Source: Beroe forskalii (Eukaryota > Ctenophora > Nuda > Beroida > Beroidae). Taken from it: DNA of 64,000 nt. Below are positions 12,201-23,038 of this stretch, one piece after another (position 1 is the stretch's first letter; the number at the start of each line of letters is the position of its first letter). The stretch spans positions 432,572 through 496,571 of the forward strand of contig WFMF01000063.1 in assembly GCA_011033025.1 (NCBI GenBank). Direction: 5' to 3'. Position numbers and translations under genes: made by a program. The notes beneath the pieces are model-generated. The model was given only the letters and a program-made list of their open reading frames with translations, made no database searches and had not been told where the DNA came from.

Positions 12201-12345
12201 GTTTTGGATGAGCTGTAGCTGTTTTGGCAGCAACAACAACATTGGCACCATCCCTGGCACATTTAACAGCAATAGCTTCCCCAATACCCCTGGATGCACC
12301 AGAAATGAAGATAGTCCGACCAGCAAGCACACCAGAATTTAGCAT
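9216..12345 (-). CDS. HSDL2: Hydroxysteroid dehydrogenase-like protein 2
   Basis: Short-chain dehydrogenase/reductase fused to a C-terminal SCP2 sterol-carrier domain; vertebrate HSDL2 is peroxisomal/mitochondrial and linked to fatty-acid metabolism. Coding exons: 12122-12345, 11328-11450, 10807-11030, 10464-10636, 10022-10141, 9732-9876, 9216-9409. All junctions are GT-AG and keep phase, giving about 400 residues (human 418). The SDR part shows the cofactor loop SGASRGIG, NNASAIS, and the active-site Tyr-Lys as YTMAKYG. The SCP2 part ends AAFMSGQMKIKGNLMEAMKL. The start at 12345 (MLNSGVLAGR) aligns with the family start. An in-frame ATG lies at 12393, but acceptor-like sequences between the two suggest a 5' exon. 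The C-terminal three residues KL after MREK could act as a weak PTS1-like end (REKL); this is inference. No coding lesions seen. Confidence 0.95.
11035..11195. repeat. Palindromic GTTCATATGAAC-type cluster in HSDL2 intron
   Basis: The palindromic core TTCATATGAA and its variants (ATAGTTCATATGAATAG) recur several times in both orientations within 160 bp of the intron between the 11030 and 11328 exons. Probably simple-repeat expansion of a palindrome. Confidence 0.6.
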
Positions 12346-12900
12346 CCTAACTGCATTAAATTCAATGAAACTGTTACTTCTCTGTAGATTCATAAAATTA
12401 CAGAATAAAAGTAAGAAGCATTTAGTTTATATCAGTTCATTGATTGAGTAATCATTAAGTTATTATAAAAAATAATTAACACATGACAAATTGTTATCAT
12501 ACCAACAGCTTCATGCACTGAGAAGCTATTGACTATTGTAGCATTTTGATTGATTCCAGGCTGAAAAATTATAAAGAATTTGAAAGATAAATTTGATGGT
12601 GCATGATGTGGAAATATTTGAAACAAACCTATTTATATTGTAAATAATATGTATCAACCAAATTTATTATTCACACAAATTTGAACAAATTGCTCCAACG
12701 TTTGAATCTCTGAATTTGAAATTTTGAACACAAACATGTTGACATTTAACAAAACATTTTGATAAATGCAAATAAGAAGAAACATTTTGATAGTATATCA
12801 GATTACATCAACAGTGGGTCAGTGGTGACACTCATCAAAATTGCTTTAAATTCAATAAAATTTGTACTGGTACCGTTGAGTCAAAAGAAGATAAATTAAG

Positions 12901-13061
12901 TACTCGACGTCGCGTACCAAAACTTTGGTTTCGCACACAGAGTGCGCGCGGCGCGGCAAGCCCAAGGATATGTTGCCGGACGTTGTCTGCCCCATAATTT
13001 TTTTTCAAACTCTGCGAGTCGTGGCGCGCGCGCGCGAGGGGGCCAGGCAACGCCTGGCAAA
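12901..13061. other. GC-rich, CpG-dense block with AGGCAACGCCT hairpin
   Basis: A CpG-rich island upstream of HSDL2 containing GCGCGCGCGCG and ending in GAGGGGGCCAGGCAACGCCTGG. The final hairpin recurs at 22640-22664 inside a different inverted-repeat element. This could be a promoter island of HSDL2 or a transposon fragment; the shared motif favours the latter. The flanking gene-free stretches 12400-12900 and 13755-14440 show no exon I can support. Confidence 0.45.
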
Positions 13062-13242
13062 TATTATGATTTATGTTGTGTTGCTCTATCGCAAAAAATT
13101 ACATTATTTTATATTATATTCATAAAGTTTTAATTATCTTTTATGTGATCCTTCATGATATCAAGTGAATAAGATGAATGAAACTCAACAATGATAATGA
13201 ATGGAATGAATCAAACAATTTCACACAACCATGCAAATCTAC

Positions 13243-13754
13243 TGACAGTTTCGGAATTTAAAATTCCATCTTCAGGATCCCTGTGTGAATGTTAATCTAG
13301 ATGGATTTCATCCACCCCTAGCGCGCAACACTCGGAAATTTGGAGGGTCGCGCGGAGAAAAATGGCGCGCGGCGGAGGGTAGGGTAAAATCCTACTAATG
13401 TTAATCATCCTCAGTTAGTTAGTTTAGTTGTAAGTTTCAATTACTATAATTATTTACCCTTAAAACCTGTTAATTTATATGGACTCACAGCTTGCAATTG
13501 GACTCACATTACAATTTTTAGGTACTTTGAGTTGTAACGAATTATGAGTTAATAGTTAATTCATTTTAACCTTAACAATCTTAACAATATTTACTTAGGT
13601 TGCTTGACAACCATCTTGACTTAATACTCAAATAAATTTTAAATACTCTAATAAGTTTTAAACTTAACAACACTTCTAATTACAATCAAATTTGAGGATG
13701 ATTAACATTCACACAGGGATCCTGAAGATGGAATTTTAAATTCCGAAACTGTCA
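13243..13754. mobile_element. 512-bp element with 55-bp terminal inverted repeats
   Basis: The left arm (13243-13297) and right arm (13700-13754) are near-perfect inverted copies starting TGACAGTTTCGGAATTTAAA. No ORF inside; the interior includes a GC-rich piece at 13318-13380. No clear target duplication. Each arm contains a stem flanked by CTGAAGA and CGAAAC (see findings). Confidence 0.75.
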
Positions 13755-13805
13755 AAAATTCTCAAATATGAAATGGAACCCATACACTTTGCACCGCTAT
13801 TCAAC

Positions 13806-13848
13806 TGTCAGTTTCGAGATAAAATATCTCTTCTTCAGGAACTCCACT
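13806..13848 (-). other. Third CTGAAGA-stem-GAAAC motif
   Basis: On the minus strand CTGAAGA (13832-13838) and GAAAC (13811-13815) flank a hairpin of GAGATA / TATCTC. The stem sequence differs from that of the two arms of the neighbouring element, but pairing and flanking boxes are kept. Confidence 0.5.
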
Positions 13849-14440
13849 AAGTGTGACACAACATTCTCAGTTAGTTATCAATAAATGATGATATTGATAA
13901 AACCAGCAATTGACAGTGAAATGCTTAGAAACTACTTTATGTTGCCTACTAATTTTTGGTCAATGGCAGTCTATTCTCCCGTTTGCCTTCATTTCTCTTT
14001 ATGAGTCTATCAGGTATATAATTGCTATATCCCTTTATTATGTAATGATGATTTCGTTTGTATGTGTGCAGATTGATTGATTGATGTAGGACCTAATTAA
14101 GACATGCAAAATTGTGTGCTTTTGACATAATCTATATCCAAAGTAAACAGGATATTTTCCCGTCCTTATTGAGTCCTCCATCAATCAAGTGATCTGCTCA
14201 CATAGTGCCTCTTCATCTAAATATATGTTATTGTCGAGGGAAACTCCTGACTCAGTTGTTAGTGTTTAAAAATGAAAGAAACCTGTTATACTTTTACTTC
14301 ACCCCCACAGGTATAAAGGTTATGAATGGGTGCTGTTAAAATATGATATTCATTAAGAGTTAGATTGTCAGGTAAGTGTTTTAATATGGGGTTAGGGTTA
14401 GGACAGGCAGGTAAAGTTTGACTATGAGTTTTATATTTAT

Positions 14441-15415
14441 GTGATGAATAGTCATAAACCAAAACACATTCATTTGTTGAGGTTATTAGTTATGGATGAT
14501 CTCAGAAAATCCAATCAAGAACTCCTGAAGAAACTGAAAGTTGGCCAGTCAAAAGCGTGGGATATTTTACACAATGCATCAGTTAAAAGTTCATCCAGTC
14601 CTAAAGTTGAATTGCACAATGATTTTAAACAACCATATAACTTTAGTACCCCAACTAAAACATATTTAGATTTCTTAGACAAGGCAGCAGACCATAAAAG
14701 GACTGAACAGTTGCATAAAAAAGGCATTAGCAACCCAGTATTGCCCCTACAAGACATTTTGAATATCAGTTCCTCTAGTAACCATGGTAGACCTCATAAA
14801 ACTCCAATGAGATTGGATTTAGTCAGTCCCCCTGAAAGTCCTGTTCATAGCCCTCTCTGTTCAGAAAATCACAGGGAAAAGTTGCACAAGAAGTTGAATG
14901 AGTCATATTCAAAACTTGCCGCTGATCTTCGTCACATAGCTCCTCACTATGGTACAGACTTGGCTTATGATATATCAGAAAATAGTGGCATACCTAATAA
15001 GTCTGATTCATATTACAATGATATCAAGAAGTTTCGTATGGCAAATAGTGAACTGTGCTCTGTCAAGTTAGCAGATGATACAGAGAAAAGTACCAGTTCA
15101 AGTCTAAGAAGTAGAAAAGTTAGTGAAAATGTTGAAAATATTGAAAATGTAAAGGAAGTTGATCATCAATGTTTGCAAACCTATTCTGTTGGCCATGATT
15201 ACAGAGCTGTAGACTCTCACTTTGGTAGTCAGTGCCCACTTTGCATGGGGGCAGATGACTCTAAACATAAGGGTTTGATAAGAGTTAACATTCCTCACTC
15301 TCACAATGTTGACTACAAAGTTAATCCAAAAGAAACCAATGATTCTATTTCACTTTCATCACACTGCTTACTTGGATGGGATAAGTCATTGATTCATCCC
15401 AATAAGAGATATTGA
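14441..15415 (+). CDS. MIIP: Migration and invasion inhibitory protein (MIIP) homologue
   Basis: 324 residues in one exon; the in-frame ATG at 14492 (MDDLRKSNQELLKKLKVGQ) better matches the family N-terminus, a leucine-rich helix. Conserved landmarks in order: the N-terminal helix ending KVGQ; a middle block with HYGTDLAYDI followed by FRMANSELC; then DHQC, a CPLC knuckle, GLIRVNIP, and the hallmark SSHCLLGWD near the C-terminus. In mammals MIIP restrains cell migration through IGFBP2 and other partners; whether that holds here is unknown. The protein is shorter than human MIIP, mainly at the C-terminus. No intron is evident. The middle region is Ser-rich and probably disordered. The homology call rests on block order and the C-terminal motif. 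Confidence 0.8.
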   Translation: MMNSHKPKHIHLLRLLVMDDLRKSNQELLKKLKVGQSKAWDILHNASVKSSSSPKVELHNDFKQPYNFSTPTKTYLDFLDKAADHKRTEQLHKKGISNPVLPLQDILNISSSSNHGRPHKTPMRLDLVSPPESPVHSPLCSENHREKLHKKLNESYSKLAADLRHIAPHYGTDLAYDISENSGIPNKSDSYYNDIKKFRMANSELCSVKLADDTEKSTSSSLRSRKVSENVENIENVKEVDHQCLQTYSVGHDYRAVDSHFGSQCPLCMGADDSKHKGLIRVNIPHSHNVDYKVNPKETNDSISLSSHCLLGWDKSLIHPNKRY

Positions 15416-15945
15416 AAACTTCAATCCCTATGATCATAACCTTGCCTTATCAAATATGAATTTATGAATGTATTATTGCCTTCCAAAGATTAGCTACTAA
15501 ACATACTGAATTTAGTATTTTTAAAGATTAGCTACTTAACATGCCGAGTATAGTATTTTTACTTTTTAGGATGTATATAACACTTATACAAAGATTGTAT
15601 TTTTTCCAATCTATACTTTTGTATTGAAGGAACTTCAATTTACCTATATATAACAAGGGCAAAACCTCTCAATTCTCTGTTGTTACCTATTGAAGTATTG
15701 ATGGAAAACCTCATCACAGTTGACAAGGGTGGACCTTTCATCTGCAATGTAACTGCTAATGATTCATAGTTTAGTCTCTTCCCTCTCTACTCTGATCCTT
15801 GGATTATAAAATCGATACTCAGTATTTGTTTTATGTTTGTCATATTCCCATACACCTATAAAGATAAGATATTTTATAATTTACCTAGTACATACCCTTG
15901 TTGGTGGCAGAACTTGATTATTTTTTTAGATTCTCTTTCATTTTG

Positions 15946-16725
15946 GTGTAGGAGGTGCATTTAAATATAGTTTCAAACTATAGATTCTCAACTAATGTAG
16001 GTCATGATAAGAATGCATGAGAATAACTTTTTATTCAGTCCTTTAATCAGTCATGTTGCATTTCCTCTGAATTCAGTACATCTAAATGAATAGCGTAATA
16101 GATGTAATTACTGATTTATACAGGTATAATTATTTTATCATATGTGATATGTTATTTCTTATTTATTGCTGATTGTTATGGTATATAATTTATTATCTAT
16201 TACAGGGTATTTTCTGTTCTAGAGACAACCAAATTCATATTCACAAATTTTGAAAAATCCTTCTTATAACATGAAATTGAAGTTTATGAATGCTATGATT
16301 TAACCCAAGACTTAATTACTAATTCAATTGTAATTTGCTGAGTTATCAATGAGTTATCAATGAGATATCAATGAGTTATCAATTTGCTGAGTTATAAATG
16401 AAAAGTTTTAAATATCGGAATGACACGGATTTATTATTTCTGAACAAATTTGAGAGGTAGATCATGAATCGATTCGACCGTTTCACTGGAGGTGGACAGC
16501 AATCAAAGTTTGATCCCAAAGTTATCTTCAACTTTAACAATCTGTAAGTTAGATTAGATAGGTGCTTCCAATTTCCATTCCTATAGATCAGTATAGCAGC
16601 ATATCCAAAATTTAGAGCTTGAAGCTGAAGCTTAAAGTTGGACAAGACCTACCAGCTACCACTTACTTAGCTTTGGGGTAGGAGGTGCACTAAAATATAG
16701 TAGGTCATGATAAGAACGGACATTG
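15946..16725 (+). repeat. Direct repeat pair (15946-16022 and 16676-16725)
   Basis: GTAGGAGGTGCA, AAATATAG and GTAGGTCATGATAAGAA occur in the same order in both places, the second copy lacking about 30 bp. They straddle the first TMBIM6 exon. The rest of the gap 15416-16463 contains AT-rich sequence and a short GAGTTATCAAT tandem at about 16337-16382. Confidence 0.65.
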
Positions 16726-19700
16726 CTATTGCGACGTATGTGATTATACAGTTAAGATTTAGATTAAAGCTAGTCCCTGATTTTTCTACAAATATTTTGA
16801 TCTATTTATGGTATCTGAATAATCTCACAGTTTCTGAATACTCTTTGAATTTGAAAGTTTGAATGAGGCACACTAGAGATTGCTAGGATCGATGCTGAAT
16901 TATACCTTTATATCACAGTTTACAAAAGTGAATGACGTCGAATTGACAATTACATATTTTTCGGTTTCAAAGTTTTAAGAAACAACCTGCAGTTGTTGAG
17001 AGATTTAGCTAAGTAGTCCTTCAATTGAACTTGTACCTAGATGCCAATTCTTTGCAGTGACAAGAGCACACGCATTCATCTGAAGAATGTGTACACTTGT
17101 GTTGCAGTAGAGGTGGTCTGTGCAGCTTTGGGGGCAGCCATCAATGTATTTCTCAAGAGCAGCGTGAGTGTATTCTCCCTTTGAAAGTTTGAACTTTTTT
17201 TGTTATGTTACAAAGAGACCATGTACTATACCCTCAAGTGTTATTAAGGAGAAATAGTGTTCAAAACAATGAATGGATCCATTGTGTGCTATTTTCAGGT
17301 TCTCCATTTCGGGGGAATCATTGGGATGTTCATCTTCATGTACTTCGCTGCCACCAGCCAAAACACAGCAACCACTCTCAAAAGGATGGGTACGTTTTAA
17401 TAGATAGTACTACCATATCAGCAGCTATTGTTTCAAATGTCGGTACACTGTATACATTTAGTGTGATTTCTCAACACAACCCCAGATTAAACATCGTTTG
17501 GTTATCTGGTATCATTATCATTATGGTACATTGGTGATAATTGAATTAGTGATCAACAAAATTCTGATTCTGATGGGTTCGTAAACGGAATTGTCTGGAT
17601 ACTTTTTGCAATTGTAGCATTCCTTGGTAACCTTTTACAAATGCATAATCATTCAATACTATACAGGTTACGTTTGTGGACTTGCTGGCTGCATTGGACT
17701 GGAATCTTCATACCTCATTGATTACGTCATCAGAGTTGAACCTTCGTGAGTAACTGTGTCAACTTAAGTCTTTTTCTACCAATTTTCGTCACATATTTGA
17801 TTCTAGGGAACTTCTTGGGAACAAAAAACACAGCCCACAAGTTTCCAGTGTTCAAGACCATTCGATTATTTTCACTGCGTTTGTATCCCCCTATTTTCTC
17901 AGGATTATTTTCACTGCGTTTGTAACCCCCTATTTTCTCAGGATTATCGTAACTGCGTTTGTAACCCCTATTTTCTCAGGATTATCGTCACTGCGTTTGT
18001 AACAACTTCCGTTGTGTTCGTTTGTTTCTCCCTCTCCGCCCTGTACGCTGAACGACGCTCCATGCTTTTCCTGGGTTCCATCCTCAGCACTGCCCTTCTT
18101 GGTCTCTTCTTCGTCTCTCTTGCCAACCTCTTCTTCAGAATCCCCACTCTAGCTTTGGTGAGTGGGTTGTGAGTCGGGTTCAGAATCCCCACTCTAGCTT
18201 TGGTGAGTGGGTTGTGAGTCGGGTTCAGAATCCCTACTCTAGCTTTGGTGAGTGGGGTCTGACTACACTTCTTGTTACTGAGTTGGATCTGTGTGAGTTT
18301 TGTTAGTTTAGGGCCCTAGTTTACGATGCAACTGTAACTAAGCTGCAAGTGTTTTTGTGCTGCAGCTTGCCGTACATTGACCGCACTTTTGCTATTTCTC
18401 TAGTCTGTAATAGGTTCCATTGTCCTTGTTAATGGTAACTTGAGCGCATGCTATTGTGTCTCAAATTGCTTTGCGATAACAAAAAGAACTTCTTTAATCT
18501 TATGAGTTTTTTGGTTGACCAAATTAGGCAATTACCAGAAATGAAACGATTAATTTTGGTGATGGATTCTTTGTGAGTTAAAAGCCGAGATTGAAAGAGT
18601 GAGGCCTCATATTATATTGAGGGGGGGGGGGCAACGCCCTTTAGGCCCCGAGGGTATTGAAAATCCTAAAAGAGGAAAAATTTTATTAAATCTTTTGTAG
18701 GGCTTCGGAGGATGAAAGTGGCCTGAAAGAGCCCTATAAAATGGGGCCCTAAACAGCCCTTCAAACAGTTTCCAGCAGTTGTCTAGGATAGGATCTATGG
18801 AAGGAGCCCTAGAAAGTGGAGCCTAAAAGCACGTTGCTCCCCCCCCCCCATGTTAGAAATAAAAGTATAAAGGCGTGGTATATAACTATACTTGTATATA
18901 ACAAGTATTGAGCAATAACCGCAGAAACGCACTCTGGCTCACATTAAAGTGCGGCAGTAGGTAGGTTTTTACACTTTGTAATCACGTGAAGGGTTTGAAG
19001 GACTATTAACTGACTAATATCACTGCATGAGGGAGAGGGATATCCGCAAAGTTATAGGAAGTGCGACTGAAGAGAAGAGTGAAGTAAGAAGTATGTGGTC
19101 ACCGAAACCACATTGTGGTGTCCGGTGACACTGCTCACATTTAGTGTATTTTGTAACTTCCGTTTTACAGGATACATTCCAGGATACATTCCATGAGCTT
19201 ATTATCATGTTTTATCAATGAAGTTTTCAAATACTAATATGAAACAGTTACTTTACAAGAAATAACAGTTACTATACAAGAAATTAGAAAGTATACAGTC
19301 ACTATACTTTGAATGGGGGCAAAATAATGTTTTAAAAACTTTATACAACACTACTTTATATAATCAAATATGAGGTTCTAAGACCTCAAATATGACTGTA
19401 GCGCTGAAGATGTTCTGAAAGTACTTTACTGTTTTAACAATCAGCTCGTGTGTCTCATTAGAGTGTTATGAAACGGTGAAACCTGGCAATGGACAGTGAC
19501 AATTATTCTGGCGATCGAAATTTTGAGGGTTCGAAAATATGATTATGGGGATTCTTTTTATATTTCTCATGATAATAACGTATGATAAAGACGCCAGATT
19601 GAAATTTTGCGGAGGTTAATGATATGGGCATTTTCCATCAAATCCTCTAATTTCTTTCCGCAGTAGAATATGTCTCGTATGGTAAATGGAGAGATCGAAT

Positions 19701-20272
19701 CCCTCGGTTTTGGGTTTGAAGTATTTGATATGCTAAAATTACACTTCATCCCTCTATATATATAACTGAGTAGGTGAGTAAATGAGTGCAGAGTGAGTCA
19801 ATGAGTGAGAAACTTTTAAGTAAGTTGTAAGTACCCAGTGGCAGGTAAATAGGCTACAATTTGCTGATAAGATTCTCTTCTTTCAGCTCTCGGTCTACGC
19901 ATCTCTGATCATCTCTTGCCTCTTTGTCATGTACGACACCCAGTTAATCGTGGAGAAGAAGAGCCTGGGAGACGACGACTTCATCTGGTGAGGAGACAAT
20001 CGCAAATACTTCTTTTTCAATTTATTTTTCTGAAAATCACGAACCAAAATTGAACAATTCTTTTCTCGAACCATTCAAAATACGTGTAATGATGGACTGA
20101 AGTGTTTAGAGTCTTATTAAACAGGTTTGACAAGTTGATTGACAATCATTTCCCCTTCTGGCACTCTGTGGATCTGTTCATTGACTTCATCATCATCTTC
20201 AAAGACCTGCTGATCATCCTGACCAACAAGGAGGAAAAGAAGAAGGTGGGTTTCCTCAATGAAGAGGTGTAG
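16464..20272 (+). CDS. TMBIM6: Bax inhibitor-1 / TMBIM6
   Basis: ER multi-pass channel-like protein of the TMBIM family, which leaks Ca2+ and suppresses ER-stress death. Exons: 16464-16543, 17058-17163, 17299-17389, 17667-17745, 17980-18157, 19887-19987, 20125-20272; phases agree, giving about 260 residues (human 237). It starts MNRFDR like other BI-1 proteins. Family signatures: [34 protein letters not shown], and [20 protein letters not shown] with the DTQ motif of the pH-sensing Asp pair. Six to seven hydrophobic helices. The C-terminus is ambiguous: reading on gives [11 protein letters not shown] then a stop. A donor at 20246 (GTGGGT) can instead join a tiny exon at 21824-21835, giving the basic end KKKRRN that is more typical of BI-1. 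Exon 5 has tandemly duplicated acceptor and donor regions. Confidence 0.95.
17864..17979 (+). repeat. Tandem copies of the TMBIM6 exon 5 acceptor
   Basis: Three extra copies (39, 39 and 38 bp: 17864-17902, 17903-17941, 17942-17979) of a unit made of the exon start GATTATNNTNACTGCGTTTG plus TATTTTCTCAG precede the true exon at 17980. Every copy ends in a usable CAG acceptor. Only the last keeps the reading frame. Confidence 0.9.
18136..18262 (+). repeat. Tandem copies of the TMBIM6 exon 5 donor
   Basis: A 45-bp unit beginning CAGAATCCCCACTCTAGCTT contains the donor TTG/GTGAGT. Copies lie at 18136-18180, 18181-18225 and 18226 to about 18262; the first two are identical. Reading through to a later donor meets an in-frame TGA. 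Confidence 0.9.
18620..18852. mobile_element. Small element with poly-G/poly-C inverted ends
   Basis: In the intron after exon 5 of TMBIM6, a run of about 11 G followed by CAACG begins a block that ends with CGTTGCT and a run of C. The interior repeats GGGGCCCTAAA / AGCCCT motifs. No ORF. Architecture resembles the larger G-run element at 46681-49613, though the sequences differ. Confidence 0.55.
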
Positions 20273-22401
20273 AAATCATGGGGTGTTATTGGGAAGGGCT
20301 TTCTTTGGGAGAAACCACAGACCCACCAAAAGATGAACTCGATTATCTGACTCCGTTTTCCTACTATTTTGAGAATTACCAGAAATTTCACCGGCATAGA
20401 TACCAGCGCCTCAAAAAAACCTTAACTTAGGGGTCGATGGTCGATGATAGGGGTATTTCATCTCCTTACTTCTATGTCACAATACAGAAGAGTTGCAATA
20501 ACATTTGTAGTTACAAAATATGTCCTGTTTGGCCAAGAATCCCTATAATGAAGCTCCACGAAAGCTCAACACTTTTGTCTTTTGCTTTCTTAATTCCTGA
20601 TCCTGAAGTTTCTTATCTCTAATATTATGACAAATAGTGATACCTGACACCATGCGATAATAGCTCTCCATCTTCTACCGTTAAACGTAGACATATCATA
20701 CGTGTCACCATTGGATTAAGATAATAGTAACCTTTCCCTGACGAATGAAATTGATGCACCGTAAATTAGCAAATTACTCAATGGCAAATACGATTTCACA
20801 CGATAGGTACATACCCCATCACAGGAATCACATGTAGATAGACTGACTTACGTCCTTTGTATGATTTACTATTGGAGAAATCTGTGTCCATAAAGTAAGG
20901 TTACACATGGAATCTCCTCTCGAAAGATAATTAAATAATAATCTGCCGTTATTTGGGGGTACATTAGGAGAAATATTTGTGTGCCAAATGATTATTCATT
21001 ATTTGAAAACCGTAACGTGATGGATGTATTTGGCAATTCAAGGCGGAATCGGAGATTATCAAATTATTGAAATTGTTAATCTCCTCTGGGACATATCTTT
21101 TTGCCTTTGCAGTCTACACTTTAGGTCTGCCGAAGGAAAGGAAGTGTCCAGAGGGGCAAGAAATTCGCTGTTCAACGCAAATTCAGTGAGAAGGTGTTCT
21201 AGCGTTTTTGTCATAAAAGTGTCAGGATTTTACAGGATTTTACAAGAAGTTCCTCTCCATTCTTGTCATGGATTTTACGGAATTTCCGTCAATTAAAGTA
21301 TCAACAAAGAGCTCCCTGTTGCTTTGCGGCTTGCAATATGTCTGCTCGATGTCACGTTCAATGTTTTAGGCGGTTCGGCTGACGTAATTTTAATTGAGCA
21401 GAGTGGACGCTTGATTACGCCCAATTGTCTACTAGCTTGAATGAAACCATGTCCGTATCATGATATCGATTACAGATATTCTTAGAAATTCGTAGGAGCT
21501 TGTTCGTGTCCAGCTACGGAACGCGCCGCATGCTCTGTCGAGGATCAATAGGTACAACTCCTGTAAAATCATGACATTTTCGGGCTAGAACATCTACTGA
21601 ATTCAGTCTACGTTCTTGGAATATGTGGAACGCGCGGCTAATTTAACCATGAACTAACGCTACATTTTCAACAGCTAGTGTGTTGCGCGGCGCGCGCGCC
21701 GAATTGTATCGTACAAAACGTTACGTGTCACGTGTCTGAAAAGCATTGTGTGTACTAATTTTGTTATTTTACTCGCATATGAAATGTAGATAGTATCTTA
21801 TAATAATAACTTCTGATTTTCAGAGACGAAACTAAAGGAATGTGATGTTTGGAAAGCTGGGATTTCAAGGGTTCGCTATCAGTGCGGCTTTCCTTATTTT
21901 GGACAAACTATTCATAATGATTTTAGACTTTCTGTTTTGAGCTAATGATTTAATTTTTGCGAAATGCCATTGATTATACAATAACGATAGTTTTTTAATT
22001 GTTTCTTGCTTTACGCTATTATATATAGATAACTGCTTTTCCCCTGCTGGCAAATTATTGGATTTTTTTTTCTAATATTTCGATCGCCTATGTAAGTGAT
22101 CTAGTGCATTTGATTTCATTTTTGATTTTGATGGAAATGAAATTCCGAATTTTTCAATTGAATATCTTTTTTTTATTAAAGTTCACGTCAAAAGTATTCT
22201 GAAATAGTAACATGTCCCTAACTAATTAATTATTTTTGAAGTATTTCTTTTGAAGCTAAAATATGTCATGTCTACGATATTGATTTTAAATTTTAAAACC
22301 TTGTCTGCCTCAATCAAACAAAAATTGAAAACAGCTTCTAAAATGAAATGTTAATTGATATTTTAATGATACAATAATAATAAAATTTTCTTGACCAAAA
22401 A
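20273..22401. other. Gene-free stretch with possible last TMBIM6 exon
   Basis: AT-rich DNA. The only candidate I can support is the 12-nt terminal exon at 21824-21835, after a CTGATTTTCAG acceptor. ORFs here are short and show no family resemblance. Confidence 0.4.
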
Positions 22402-22684
22402 TGAGGCGCCCGTAACGTTCGTCGGTCGATCGAATGGAATCGGTCAATCGATCAACTCCATTTGAACGATTGATGTGTTTTCCAGCCCCTAATGACTTGA
22501 ATCATGTTTAAATGAGCAATATTTAGTTGTTTCCATATTTGCTCAAAGATTTTATATTTAAAACACAGCAGTCGATCAAATGGAGTTGATCGATCGACCA
22601 ATTCCATTCGATCGACCGACGAACGTTTTGTCTGACGTCGAGGGGGTCAGGCAACGCCTGACAACGAACGTTACGGGCGCCTCA
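22402..22684. mobile_element. Inverted-repeat element rich in GATCGA
   Basis: The termini TGAGGCGCCCGTAACGTTCG are inverted, and the arms continue through GTCGGTCGATCGAATGGAAT and ATCAACTCCATTTGA. The right arm carries an insertion of about 40 bp ending in the AGGCAACGCCT hairpin found also at 13036-13061. No ORF, no clear target duplication. The rest of the gap to 23038 is AT-rich with nothing recognised. Confidence 0.7.
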
Positions 22685-23038
22685 AAGTATAAGCAAAAAT
22701 CTAAAATAATTAAAAAAGAGCCGTCTATCGCATAAACGTTCATGTAGTTAAACTTTGCAGATTGTCTTAAGTTTATTCTTGATGAAAATTAGAGACTGAT
22801 CCAATAAGCAAGTTTTAAAATCATTTCTGTGACTAAATAACTAAAAGTTAAAACTCGCATGAACGATGAACACAATGCAGTCTTTCAACTTTTCAAGTTC
22901 TGTTTCTTTGTTTGTTTTTAACTGTTTTTAGTCATCAATAATGCAACTAAAAAATAAAATAAAATATCAAAATTGAAGCGCTAATAAAACATTAAACGTC
23001 TATGATTATCTGAGGTCTTTTTCGTCCACCATTCCTCA

